Below are positions 1-6,685 of a stretch of 17,215 nt of DNA, in pieces. The notes under the pieces are model-generated. The model saw only the letters and a program-made list of their open reading frames with translations, made no database searches and was not told where the DNA came from. The position numbers were made by a program, and so were the translations under genes. Position 1 is the stretch's first letter. Each line of letters opens with the position of its first letter. Source of the stretch: JAIPJA01 sp964390115. Its GTDB lineage: Bacteria > Patescibacteriota > Patescibacteriia > Patescibacteriales > UBA12465. Where the stretch lies: positions 1 through 17,215 of the forward strand of contig CAYMGT010000016.1 of NCBI GenBank assembly GCA_964390115.1, read 5' to 3'.

Positions 1-288
1 TTTAAAGAACAATATAAAAAAGTTTTGAAAAACTTTAGTTATGATTCTGAACCAAGTCTATTAATTAGAAAAATGAACAAAAGATGGGGAAGCTATTTAA
101 AGGAGAAAAAGATATTTTTAAATCCTTTACTTATTCAAGCTCCTAAGGAATGTATTGATTATGTGATTACTCATGAACTGTGTCATGTGAGGTATAAAAA
201 TCATGATAAGAAATTTTATGATTTATTAAAAAGTAAAATGAAAAATTGGGAAGCAGTAAAAGATAAATTAGAATTAAGATTTATCTAA
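1..288 (+). CDS. YgjP/SprT-like zinc metallopeptidase, 5'-truncated
   Basis: This is the C-terminal part of a DUF45/YgjP-type metallopeptidase. The frame is open to base 1, so the true start lies upstream; the TTG at 25 is only the first permissible start inside the window. Visible motifs, numbered from that TTG, are K19-R20-W21-G22-S23, which matches the family's RWGSC box, and the zinc-binding HELCH at 50-54 (His50, Glu51, His54), with His60 in NHDKKF as the likely third ligand. Such proteins are predicted zinc proteases or DNA-associated peptidases related to SprT; their substrates are mostly unknown. The last eight bases overlap the end of the convergent recombinase gene, so the recombinase lies directly against this gene without visibly truncating its C-terminus. 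Family assignment is strong; the function is not established. Confidence 0.85.
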   Translation, partial: FKEQYKKVLKNFSYDSEPSLLIRKMNKRWGSYLKEKKIFLNPLLIQAPKECIDYVITHELCHVRYKNHDKKFYDLLKSKMKNWEAVKDKLELRFI

Positions 289-1645
289 TATTGTTTATTT
301 TTAATTTTTTATTCTCAAGAATCAATTTACTGTTTAAATTTCCAAGCATTTCTCTCTTTTCTTCAATCTTTCCATTCTCTAAAATATATTTTATATAAGC
401 TTTAATATCTGCGCCTTTTTCTTTTATTTTTGATTTGCTTTTAGTGTCTCCTCTAGATATAGCTGAGGCCATCATGTTGAATCTTTTTATTTCTTCTTTT
501 ATTCTTTTATATATTGCGTTATCTTTGAATTCTAGTTTGTCAGCCATCTCAACTACTTGATTTAGTAATTCTTCTTCCTTGATGTATGGCTCACGGCAGT
601 TCGTGTCCACATGTCTAGTGCAATGATAATATACATATCGTTTTTGACTTCCGTCTGGGAGTCTTTTTATTTTTTCTTCAGCTGTTATTGCACCTCCGCA
701 GTTTCCGCATCTGATTAGTTTGGTGAATTGGAATTCATTAAGTCCGTATCTTTGCCTAGGAGAAGATTGTAGATTATCTCTAGATCTTTCGAACAACTCT
801 TTTGTGATAAGTGGCTCATGACTTCCTTGATACCAGTTTCCTGAATTCATAGGGTATTCAAATTCGCCATAATAGAATGTCATTCCGAGTAGCCTGTATA
901 ATCCGCTTAGTGTTAATTTTTTACCTGTCCTGGTGGTGAATTCAGTTTCATCTCTTAGCCATTTATAAACCGCTAATCCCGTAATCATTTGATTGCCAAC
1001 TTTTTCAAATACTTGCTTTATAATAGGAGCTCTTTCTGGGTCGATTAATATTCTACTCTTTCCTCTGACCGCTAGTTTTTCATTGAGATATCCAAGAGGG
1101 CAGTGTCCGGGTCTAATTCCCATGTCACATTTAGCTCGCATGCCTCGTTTAACATTAATTCCTTTATTATCATTTTCAAGTTTCGCTTGAGAGCAGAGAA
1201 TCATAAGAAGGAATTTTTCATTTGGAGAGTTTTTGAAAACTTGCCCATTAGTTCGTATCTCTTTTAATTGTCCTTGATCCATTAAATCAACTACTGATCC
1301 AAGATCGCCTGCATTACGGCTCACTCTGTCAGGCGCCCAAGTAAGGATGGCATTGAATTTTCCCGCTCTTACATCTTGAAGCAGTTCATTGAAAACTGGT
1401 CGTTTACCTGAATCTTTTGCTGAATGGGATTCTTTTTTAACATCCACAATTGCCAGATTTTCTTTTTGTGCTAGTTGTAGCATTTCTTTGATTTGAGAAT
1501 CAATTGAAAGAGCTTGTCTTTCATCTTCTTCAGTTGATTTTCTGGCATATAGGCAATACCGAAATGGAGCTTCTTTTATTTCCTCATTTGCCCTAATTTG
1601 TCCGTATGTGACGGTTTTTGTTGTAGATTGCGTTATGTCTTGCAT
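281..1645 (-). CDS. Large serine recombinase (resolvase/invertase family)
   Basis: This is a 454-residue site-specific recombinase. The N-terminal resolvase domain begins at YCLYARKS, placing the nucleophilic serine at Ser37, and continues with the conserved SIDSQ and WAPDRVSRN (arginine-rich active site) segments. A recombinase domain follows (MRAKCDMGIRPG, PLGY, FYYGEFEYP). The zinc ribbon uses Cys313, Cys316, Cys342 and Cys350, and the C-terminus is a lysine-rich, probably coiled-coil tail. All parts of a functional enzyme are present, with no frameshift. It would cut, exchange and rejoin DNA at paired att sites, integrating or excising an element. It points away from the methyltransferase operon across a 153-bp gap. 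Its base composition is visibly richer in G+C than the genes to its right, suggesting a separate origin. Assignment is very secure; the element it moves is inferred. Confidence 0.95.
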   Translation of the reverse strand: MQDITQSTTKTVTYGQIRANEEIKEAPFRYCLYARKSTEEDERQALSIDSQIKEMLQLAQKENLAIVDVKKESHSAKDSGKRPVFNELLQDVRAGKFNAILTWAPDRVSRNAGDLGSVVDLMDQGQLKEIRTNGQVFKNSPNEKFLLMILCSQAKLENDNKGINVKRGMRAKCDMGIRPGHCPLGYLNEKLAVRGKSRILIDPERAPIIKQVFEKVGNQMITGLAVYKWLRDETEFTTRTGKKLTLSGLYRLLGMTFYYGEFEYPMNSGNWYQGSHEPLITKELFERSRDNLQSSPRQRYGLNEFQFTKLIRCGNCGGAITAEEKIKRLPDGSQKRYVYYHCTRHVDTNCREPYIKEEELLNQVVEMADKLEFKDNAIYKRIKEEIKRFNMMASAISRGDTKSKSKIKEKGADIKAYIKYILENGKIEEKREMLGNLNSKLILENKKLKINNIR

Positions 1646-1682
1646 AATTATATTTACTTATTACAACTACATTAATGACGCA

Positions 1683-1691
1683 ACCCACAAG
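1683..1691. other. Possible recombinase-associated site in the divergent gap
   Basis: The 153-bp gap between the recombinase and the methyltransferase holds ACCCACAAG, identical to the first nine bases of the repeats at 5451 and 8219. Here it continues as GGGT, giving a small ACCC-ACAA-GGGT hairpin. Serine integrases often keep their attachment site beside their own gene, so this is a candidate location, but nine bases are weak evidence. Confidence 0.2.
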
Positions 1692-1764
1692 GGTAGTCCA
1701 GGTCCTTGAAGTAGGTAAACTGTTGGTAACTAAACTTTACTTTTAGGTGTTTTTGAGCTATATT

Positions 1765-1770
1765 TATAAT
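1765..1770 (+). promoter_or_regulatory. Probable -10 box for the methyltransferase operon
   Basis: A perfect TATAAT lies 28 bases before the methyltransferase ATG. No good -35 box is found 16-18 bases upstream (TTTAGG sits at the expected place). Transcription would start near 1777, giving a leader of about 20 nt with no ribosome-binding site. Confidence 0.4.
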
Positions 1771-1798
1771 ATAAATAAATATATTTTTAGATATTTTT

Positions 1799-2860
1799 AT
1801 GCCAAAAATAGATAAAAAATTAAAAGCTATAGATTTTTTTTGCTCTGGCGGGGGTATGAGTTTTGGTTTACAAAAAGCTGGAATAAAGATATTGGCCGGT
1901 ATTGATTTTGACCCAGATTGTAAGTTAACTTATGAGGCCAATATAAAGGGGGCTAAATATATTTTAAAAGACGTTAGCAAGTTAAAAGAAGAATTTTTAG
2001 AAGATGAACTAGATATTAAAAAAAATGATGATAGTTTGATTTTAGCTGGTTGTAGTCCGTGTCAGTATTGGACCATTATTAGAACAAATAAAAATAAATC
2101 AGAAAAATCAAAAAATCTTCTTCATGAATTTCATAGGTTTATAAAATATTATAATCCTGGATACGTTATTGTTGAAAATGTTCCAGGGATATTAAGTAAG
2201 CATAAAGAAAGCGGTTTAGATAAATTCGTTAAAGAGTTAGAAATACAGGGGTATGAAGTGACATATGATGTCGTTAATTTAAATAATTATGGAGTTCCAG
2301 AAACTCGAAAAAGATTCTCTTTAATTGCTAATAGAGTTAATAAAAATAAAATATTTCCAAAACCAAAAAAAACAAAACCCGTAGTTTCTGATTTTATTGG
2401 TGAAAAAAATGGATTTGCCAAGATTGCTGCTGGACATAAAGACTTATCGTCATTTATGCATTCAGTCGCTGGTTTAAGTGAAAAAAATATTAAAAGATTA
2501 AAGTTAACACCAAAAAACGGAGGAAGTAGAAAATCTTGGGCAGATACTGATTTGCAAATTGATGCTTATAAGAAAACTGGTAGCAATATTTCTTTTAATG
2601 ATACTTATGGAAGAATGTCTTGGGATAAGCCAGCTCCTACAATTACAACAAAGTTTTTTAGTTTATCTAACGGTAGATTTGGTCATCCTGAGGAAAACAG
2701 AGCTATATCAATAAGAGAAGGGGCAACATTGCAAACGTTTCCTGGTACTTATAAATTTATAGGAAAAAGCATTTCCTCGATAGCAAGAATGATTGGAAAT
2801 GCTGTTCCACCGCTATATGCTAAGCAAATAGGTGAGGTAATTATTAAAGATTATGAATAA
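1799..2860 (+). CDS. C5-cytosine DNA methyltransferase (Dcm family)
   Basis: This 353-residue enzyme transfers methyl groups from S-adenosylmethionine to carbon 5 of cytosine in DNA. Visible motifs, in order, are motif I IDFFCSGGG (residues 11-19, cofactor binding), motif IV GCSPCQ with the catalytic Cys88, motif VI VENVPG (Glu126), motif VIII PETRKRF, then the variable target-recognition region, and motifs IX-X (GATLQTF, IGNAVPPL). Length is normal for the family. The motif IV context is GCSPCQYW rather than the usual GGPPCQ-F-S. The last eight bases overlap the start of the GHKL gene, implying translational coupling and a shared role. In this setting it most likely marks self DNA for the defence operon rather than acting alone. 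The recognition sequence cannot be read from the protein. Confidence 0.95.
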   Translation: MPKIDKKLKAIDFFCSGGGMSFGLQKAGIKILAGIDFDPDCKLTYEANIKGAKYILKDVSKLKEEFLEDELDIKKNDDSLILAGCSPCQYWTIIRTNKNKSEKSKNLLHEFHRFIKYYNPGYVIVENVPGILSKHKESGLDKFVKELEIQGYEVTYDVVNLNNYGVPETRKRFSLIANRVNKNKIFPKPKKTKPVVSDFIGEKNGFAKIAAGHKDLSSFMHSVAGLSEKNIKRLKLTPKNGGSRKSWADTDLQIDAYKKTGSNISFNDTYGRMSWDKPAPTITTKFFSLSNGRFGHPEENRAISIREGATLQTFPGTYKFIGKSISSIARMIGNAVPPLYAKQIGEVIIKDYE

Positions 2861-4508
2861 ACCAGAACTACAAATGACATTTACACCAAATACTATTGAG
2901 CATCTTGGTGTAAGAATGTATTCAACCTTGCCGCCTGTTATTGCCGAGTTGGTTGCTAATTCTAGAGATGCAGATGCATCTGAGGTTTATATAACTCTTG
3001 ATGATAATGGTAGTAAGGAAATTATGGTGTCTGATAATGGTCACGGAATGTCGTTTAGCGATATAAATGATAAATTTTTAAGAATTGGTCGTAATAGAAG
3101 AGTGGCAGAATCTAATGAAGAAACTTCTGGAGGAAGAAAAATTATTGGCAAGAAAGGTTTAGGTAAACTTTCCTTCTTTGGAATAGCTCACGAAATTGAA
3201 GTTACGACAGTAAAGAAAAAAAAGAAAAACTCATTTTTAATGAAATGGGATAATATATTATCCGAAACTGATCCCGATAAACAAAAGAACTATAATCCAG
3301 AAATTATAGATTTTGATATCGACGTTGATCAAGATAGTGGCACAATTGTGATACTGAGAGATATAAAACGCGCGAGTGATTTTAATTCTGAGTCGTTAGC
3401 AGATAGTCTTTCCAAATTTTTTATTATGGATTCTGGTTTTAAAATTTATATAAAACACAATAGTGACGATTTTATTTTAATAAATAATGAACAAAAATAT
3501 AATCAGATAATTAAAGAGGTTGAATGGACAATTCCTGAAGATTTGAGACTAGATTCTGATTATGAGCATAAATTAGTAGTTAGGGGGCATTTAATCGCAG
3601 CTGAAAAACCTATTCCGCCTTCAACTAATATGAAGGGGATAACGTTATTTTCTAGAAAAAAATTAGTTAATCTGCCAGAATATTTTTCTGACAGCACTTC
3701 TAGTCACTTTTTTACTTATTTAACAGGTTGGCTCGAAGTGGATTTCATTGATGATCTAGGTGAAGATGTTATAGGTACAAATAGACAGTCTTTAAATTGG
3801 GATTATCCAGAATTAATTGAACTGAGAAGTTACTTGCAAAAAATGTTGAGATGGCTTGAGGGGGATTGGCGCGCCAAGAGAGCTTTGATAAAACAAGAAA
3901 AATTAGAAGAATCAACAGGGTTAAAAATTGGCGAATGGAGAGAGCATATTCCCAAAGAGATAAATGATAACTTGGAATCAATTATAAATGCATTAGTGAA
4001 AGACTCTGAAATTTCAAATGAAAAGGCCTCTAATAGTTTAAAGGGGTTGCAAAGAATTATTAAACCATATCCATTTTTCCATTGGAGAAATTTACATCAA
4101 TCTTTGCATGATTTAACCTTTCCTTATTATAAGAGCGGTGATTATTATACTGCTGTGTATCAAGGTATTATAAAGTATAAAAATGATGTTAAAAACAAAA
4201 CCGGATCGAGTTTAACCGATAGAAATTTGTTAGAAAATATATTTTCTTTGAGTAATCCAGTTTTGTCAGTGACCAAAAAATTTAAAAAGCCAGATGGCAA
4301 TGATTTTGAAAATGACACCATTAATAATGTTAAAGAAGGACATCGTGGTTTAGTCATAGCTATGTGGCAAGCATTCAGATGTCCCTTGTCTCATGAAGCG
4401 GTGGAGGATTTAAGACAGTCGGGCTTATATTCAGAACAGGATTGTCTAGATGCCTTAGGTTTGCTTTCCCATTTATTTAGAAGGTTAGATAATTCCGAAC
4501 TAAGTTAA
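2853..4508 (+). CDS. MORC-like GHKL ATPase with C-terminal Ymh/HEPN-like domain
   Basis: The N-terminal part of this 551-residue protein is a GHKL (Hsp90/MutL/histidine-kinase type) ATPase. Its N-box ELVANSRDADA holds Glu32, Asn36 and Asp39, DNGHGM is at 61-66, and the lid motif GKKGLGK is at 99-105. The arrangement resembles the MORC/MutL-like ATPases of bacterial modification loci. A middle transducer-like region (about 180-350) contains GTNRQSLNWD. The C-terminal region (about 402-551) matches my memory of the TIGR02391/Hypoth_Ymh family: YPFFHWRNLHQSLHDL, then SGDYYTAV, SLSNPVLSV, and AFRCPLSHE. The last contains Arg509-x4-His514, the HEPN RNase signature. The final SHLFRRLD also fits. 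It is coupled to the methyltransferase by overlap and lies two bases before the next gene. The GHKL call is firm; the Ymh call is good but from memory of the family; RNase activity is inferred. Confidence 0.85.
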   Translation: MNKPELQMTFTPNTIEHLGVRMYSTLPPVIAELVANSRDADASEVYITLDDNGSKEIMVSDNGHGMSFSDINDKFLRIGRNRRVAESNEETSGGRKIIGKKGLGKLSFFGIAHEIEVTTVKKKKKNSFLMKWDNILSETDPDKQKNYNPEIIDFDIDVDQDSGTIVILRDIKRASDFNSESLADSLSKFFIMDSGFKIYIKHNSDDFILINNEQKYNQIIKEVEWTIPEDLRLDSDYEHKLVVRGHLIAAEKPIPPSTNMKGITLFSRKKLVNLPEYFSDSTSSHFFTYLTGWLEVDFIDDLGEDVIGTNRQSLNWDYPELIELRSYLQKMLRWLEGDWRAKRALIKQEKLEESTGLKIGEWREHIPKEINDNLESIINALVKDSEISNEKASNSLKGLQRIIKPYPFFHWRNLHQSLHDLTFPYYKSGDYYTAVYQGIIKYKNDVKNKTGSSLTDRNLLENIFSLSNPVLSVTKKFKKPDGNDFENDTINNVKEGHRGLVIAMWQAFRCPLSHEAVEDLRQSGLYSEQDCLDALGLLSHLFRRLDNSELS

Positions 4509-4510
4509 TT

Positions 4511-5359
4511 ATGAATATTCTATATGTATTAAAAAAGGATCGAATAGAAAGAGATAATATAAAATATCTTCTTTTAGGAGTATACTTAAAAAAATCTGAA
4601 AAATGGTTAAATAAGCATAATGATGAAAATGATTTTTTTGATAGATATTTAGGCTTATTTATAGCTGTAAATATTGCATATGAACTTTGGAGAAAAATAG
4701 TTAATAAATATCCTAGCTATGAAGATAAGCGTGATTTTAAGAATTCTGGAGATAATCTAATTTCTTCTGATATTAAAAGTAATTTAATAAATGATTTTTC
4801 AGTGAAATTATTTGCGCTATTAGAAAGAGAAGATTTATATATTAAAATTGGGTCTAAGGAAAATAAAAAAGACGTGCAAAAAGTATTTAGTGATTCTGAT
4901 AATGAAGATGAGAAATTTAAAGCAATTTGGGAATCTTTCTATTCAGTGAGATGTAATCTTGTTCACGGAGAGAAGGGATATGAAGATAGACAGGGAAGAT
5001 TATTGGCATTAATCTACCCACAATTAAAATTTTGCCTAGATGATATTATAAAGAAATTAAAGACTCTGAATCATCTTTTAGCTATTTATCATTTTATTCG
5101 TAAAGATGTTGTTATTGATAGTCAAATGGGTAAGAAATATAGAATATTGGATATTAATGACGAAAAAATAATTATTTTGAGAAAGAACGCAAAGGATAAA
5201 GAGAGAAATTATATAATTTTAATTAAAGATATATACTCTATTTTGTATAAATTTTGTGATAAATATAGCGAGATAGACACAATTTCTATTAAGGAATATG
5301 TTGATGGAGTTCAATCGCCAGTTATTGCTATTTTAAAATATAGTAATATTATAAAGTAG
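4511..5359 (+). CDS. HEPN-like protein, third gene of the defence operon
   Basis: I do not recognise a named family for this 282-residue, lysine-rich, largely helical protein. The best clue is YSVRCNLVHGEKG at about 145-157, where Arg147-x4-His152 followed by Gly fits the RX4-6H active site of HEPN ribonucleases of the ApeA-like or RiboL-PSP-like kind. The preceding helices (FFDRYLGLFIAVNIAYELWRKI, and WESFYSV) fit a HEPN four-helix core spanning roughly 40-190. The remaining C-terminal 90 residues look like a small alpha/beta domain (MGKKYRILDINDEKIIIL). There is no membrane segment and no nuclease motif of the PD-(D/E)XK or HNH type. It starts two bases after the GHKL gene, so it is probably cotranscribed and part of the same system, as effector or accessory RNase. 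The HEPN assignment is moderate. Confidence 0.6.
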   Translation: MNILYVLKKDRIERDNIKYLLLGVYLKKSEKWLNKHNDENDFFDRYLGLFIAVNIAYELWRKIVNKYPSYEDKRDFKNSGDNLISSDIKSNLINDFSVKLFALLEREDLYIKIGSKENKKDVQKVFSDSDNEDEKFKAIWESFYSVRCNLVHGEKGYEDRQGRLLALIYPQLKFCLDDIIKKLKTLNHLLAIYHFIRKDVVIDSQMGKKYRILDINDEKIIILRKNAKDKERNYIILIKDIYSILYKFCDKYSEIDTISIKEYVDGVQSPVIAILKYSNIIK

Positions 5360-5432
5360 TGTCTCATTTGTCTCATTCTCTATAAAATGGGATACCGATA
5401 AACCCCTTTTATAGTGTCCCATTTGTCCCATT
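5357..5432 (+). repeat. Pair of 21-bp direct repeats, first overlapping a stop codon
   Basis: TAGTGTCTCATTTGTCTCATT at 5357-5377 (21 bp, starting at the stop codon TAG of the HEPN-like gene) recurs at 5412-5432 with only two T-to-C changes. Between them a near-perfect stem can form (ATAAAATGGG at 5382 with CCCCTTTTAT ending at 5412). It could be a degraded insertion footprint or an RNA structure at the 3' end of the operon. Confidence 0.5.
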
Positions 5433-5450
5433 TTGATAAAATAAAGCCAT

Positions 5451-5527
5451 ACCCACAAGCCGTTGTAAAGATGCTAGAAACCATTTGAAACCCCTTGTAA
5501 ATTGAGTTCTATACCCGAACGGGGTGC
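5451..5527 (+). repeat. Repeat A, copy 1 (77 bp)
   Basis: A 77-bp block beginning ACCCACAAGCCGTTGTAAAG and ending ACCCGAACGGGGTGC matches 8219-8295 at about 66 of 77 positions without gaps. ACCCC at 5490-5494 can pair with GGGGT at 5521-5525; both arms are unchanged in the two copies. It lies between the defence operon and the Fic gene. Confidence 0.8.
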
Positions 5528-5542
5528 ATTTGTTTAAAATAT

Positions 5543-5568
5543 CTCTAATTCTAGAGTTATTTTTTTGA
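5543..5568 (+). terminator. Hairpin with T-run after repeat A
   Basis: CTCTA (5543-5547) pairs with TAGAG (5552-5556) around a four-base loop and is followed by a T-rich run. It could end transcription of the defence operon, although the stem is short. A second inverted repeat, TTGATAA-GCTT-TTATCAA, lies at 5565-5582 just upstream of the Fic promoter. Confidence 0.35.
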
Positions 5569-5581
5569 TAAGCTTTTATCA

Positions 5582-5623
5582 AACTTTATAAAGTTATAAA
5601 ATATTGACAAAGTTTATAAAGTT
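5582..5623 (+). promoter_or_regulatory. Candidate operator pair for HTH-Fic autoregulation
   Basis: AACTTTATAAAGTT at 5582-5595 is a perfect 14-bp palindrome. The core TTTATAAAGTT recurs at 5613-5623, inside the promoter spacer. Two similar sites 28 bp apart around a promoter suit an XRE-type repressor, and the downstream gene encodes such a DNA-binding domain. Confidence 0.5.
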
Positions 5624-5632
5624 TTGTATATT
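5604..5632 (+). promoter_or_regulatory. Strong sigma70-type promoter of the Fic gene
   Basis: TTGACA (5604-5609) and TATATT (5627-5632) are separated by exactly 17 bp. The start point would fall at about 5639-5641, on the ATG itself, so the mRNA is probably leaderless. Confidence 0.75.
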
Positions 5633-5640
5633 TAGATTAT

Positions 5641-6561
5641 ATGAAAATAAGTGAAAAATTAAAATTAATTAAAAGAATATCAAGATCGACTCAAGAGTCT
5701 TTAGCTCGGGAACTTGGAGTATCTTTTGCTACTATAAATAGTTGGATAAACAATAAATCAACTCCGCACAAGAAAAAACAAGATAAGATTGATGAATTAT
5801 ATAAAAAGTATACTGGTGAAAAAATAATTCCTGACAATGAATTAGATGCTAAGAAAAATTTGTTATATAAAAAAAGCAAAGATAATAAAAATATAATAAA
5901 AAAAATAATTAGCAGGGATGATTTGTTTAATGAATTTATTTTGCAGTTAACTTACAATTCCAACAGTATCGAAGGAAGCACTTTGACTCAAGCTGATACA
6001 GAAGCAATTTTGTTTCGAAATGCGAATATAGAGGACAGAAGTTTAATAGAGCATTTAGAGGCTAAGAATCATCAGGTAGTTTTGAAGTATTTATTTAGAA
6101 TAATAAATAGCAATTTGAAAATAGATGAGTCTTTGGTGTTAAAATTTCATAGTATTTTGATGAATGGAATTTGTGATGATGCTGGCAGATATAGATCTCA
6201 TGGTGTACGTATAGTCGGGTCTAATGTACCAACGGCTAATTGTTTGAGTGTCCCAAAATTAATGAAAGATTTATTTAAAGATATAAATAAGAAAACAGAT
6301 GATGTAATAGCTCATATAAGTAAAGTACATAGTAATTTTGAGCAGATTCATCCTTTTTCTGACGGCAATGGTCGTATAGGGCGCATAGTGATGGTTTTAA
6401 TGCTTTTGAGAGAGAATTTAGCTCCAGCTATTATTAGCCAAAAGAATAAAAGTTTTTATTATAAATATCTGCAAAAATCTCAAATACTAAAAGAATTTAG
6501 TCTGTTAGAGGATTTTATTTGTGATTCTATTTTTACAGGGTATAAGATTATTGAGGAATAA
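5641..6561 (+). CDS. Fic-domain AMP-transferase with N-terminal XRE-type HTH
   Basis: This 306-residue protein begins with a helix-turn-helix domain (about 1-50: TQESLARELGVSFATINSW, typical of XRE/Cro repressors). The Fic domain carries the complete active site HPFSDGNGRIGR at 237-248, with catalytic His237, the Mg-binding acidic Asp241 and Arg248. The inhibitory motif S107-x3-E111-G112 (SNSIEG) lies N-terminal to the Fic core, which makes it a class II, self-inhibited enzyme. Fic proteins transfer AMP or another nucleotide to hydroxyl side chains of target proteins; many act as toxins or stress regulators. The HTH and the palindromes at the promoter suggest it represses itself. No separate antitoxin gene is beside it, as expected for class II. 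It has its own promoter and terminator and sits between unlike repeats. The target is unknown. Confidence 0.93.
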   Translation: MKISEKLKLIKRISRSTQESLARELGVSFATINSWINNKSTPHKKKQDKIDELYKKYTGEKIIPDNELDAKKNLLYKKSKDNKNIIKKIISRDDLFNEFILQLTYNSNSIEGSTLTQADTEAILFRNANIEDRSLIEHLEAKNHQVVLKYLFRIINSNLKIDESLVLKFHSILMNGICDDAGRYRSHGVRIVGSNVPTANCLSVPKLMKDLFKDINKKTDDVIAHISKVHSNFEQIHPFSDGNGRIGRIVMVLMLLRENLAPAIISQKNKSFYYKYLQKSQILKEFSLLEDFICDSIFTGYKIIEE

Positions 6562-6565
6562 TCTT

Positions 6566-6593
6566 AGTTCTAACATCGTCCACAACCCCGTGC
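6566..6593 (+). repeat. Repeat B, copy 1 (28 bp)
   Basis: Starting AGTTCTAACATCGTCCACAA five bases after the Fic stop codon and ending CCCCGTGC, this block matches 7658-7685 at 26 of 28 positions. The following bases share GTGC-R-TTTGTTTAAAAT with the end of repeat A copy 1 (5524-5540). Confidence 0.75.
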
Positions 6594-6607
6594 GTTTGTT
6601 TAAAATG

Positions 6608-6628
6608 TCGCTTTTAGCGATGTTTTTT
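6608..6628 (+). terminator. Intrinsic terminator after Fic
   Basis: TCGCT-TTT-AGCGA at 6608-6620 forms a short stem, extended by wobble pairs on both sides, and is followed by TTTTTT at 6623-6628. Confidence 0.6.
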
Positions 6629-6656
6629 ATATTTTTAAATATGTTTTTTGTTATGC

Positions 6657-6673
6657 TATACTTTAAGTATAAT
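6657..6673 (+). promoter_or_regulatory. Promoter -10 region and palindrome for the BRO/DinD gene
   Basis: TATACTTTAAGTATA at 6657-6671 is a perfect palindrome around one central base. It contains an extended -10 (TG-C-TATACT, 6655-6662) and overlaps TATAAT at 6668-6673. A repressor binding here would block the promoter, and an antirepressor- or DinD-like gene is a plausible target of such control. Confidence 0.5.
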
Positions 6674-6685
6674 AATTATAAGTTT

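Noticed and set aside
1799..5359. Conventional type II restriction-modification system
   Set aside because: No PD-(D/E)XK, HNH, GIY-YIG or PLD nuclease motif is visible in the two proteins that accompany the methyltransferase.
6521..6685. Upstream extension of the BRO/DinD reading frame with a hydrophobic segment
   Set aside because: It would run through the Fic 3' end, repeat B and the Fic terminator, and the conserved domain begins only after ATG 6686.
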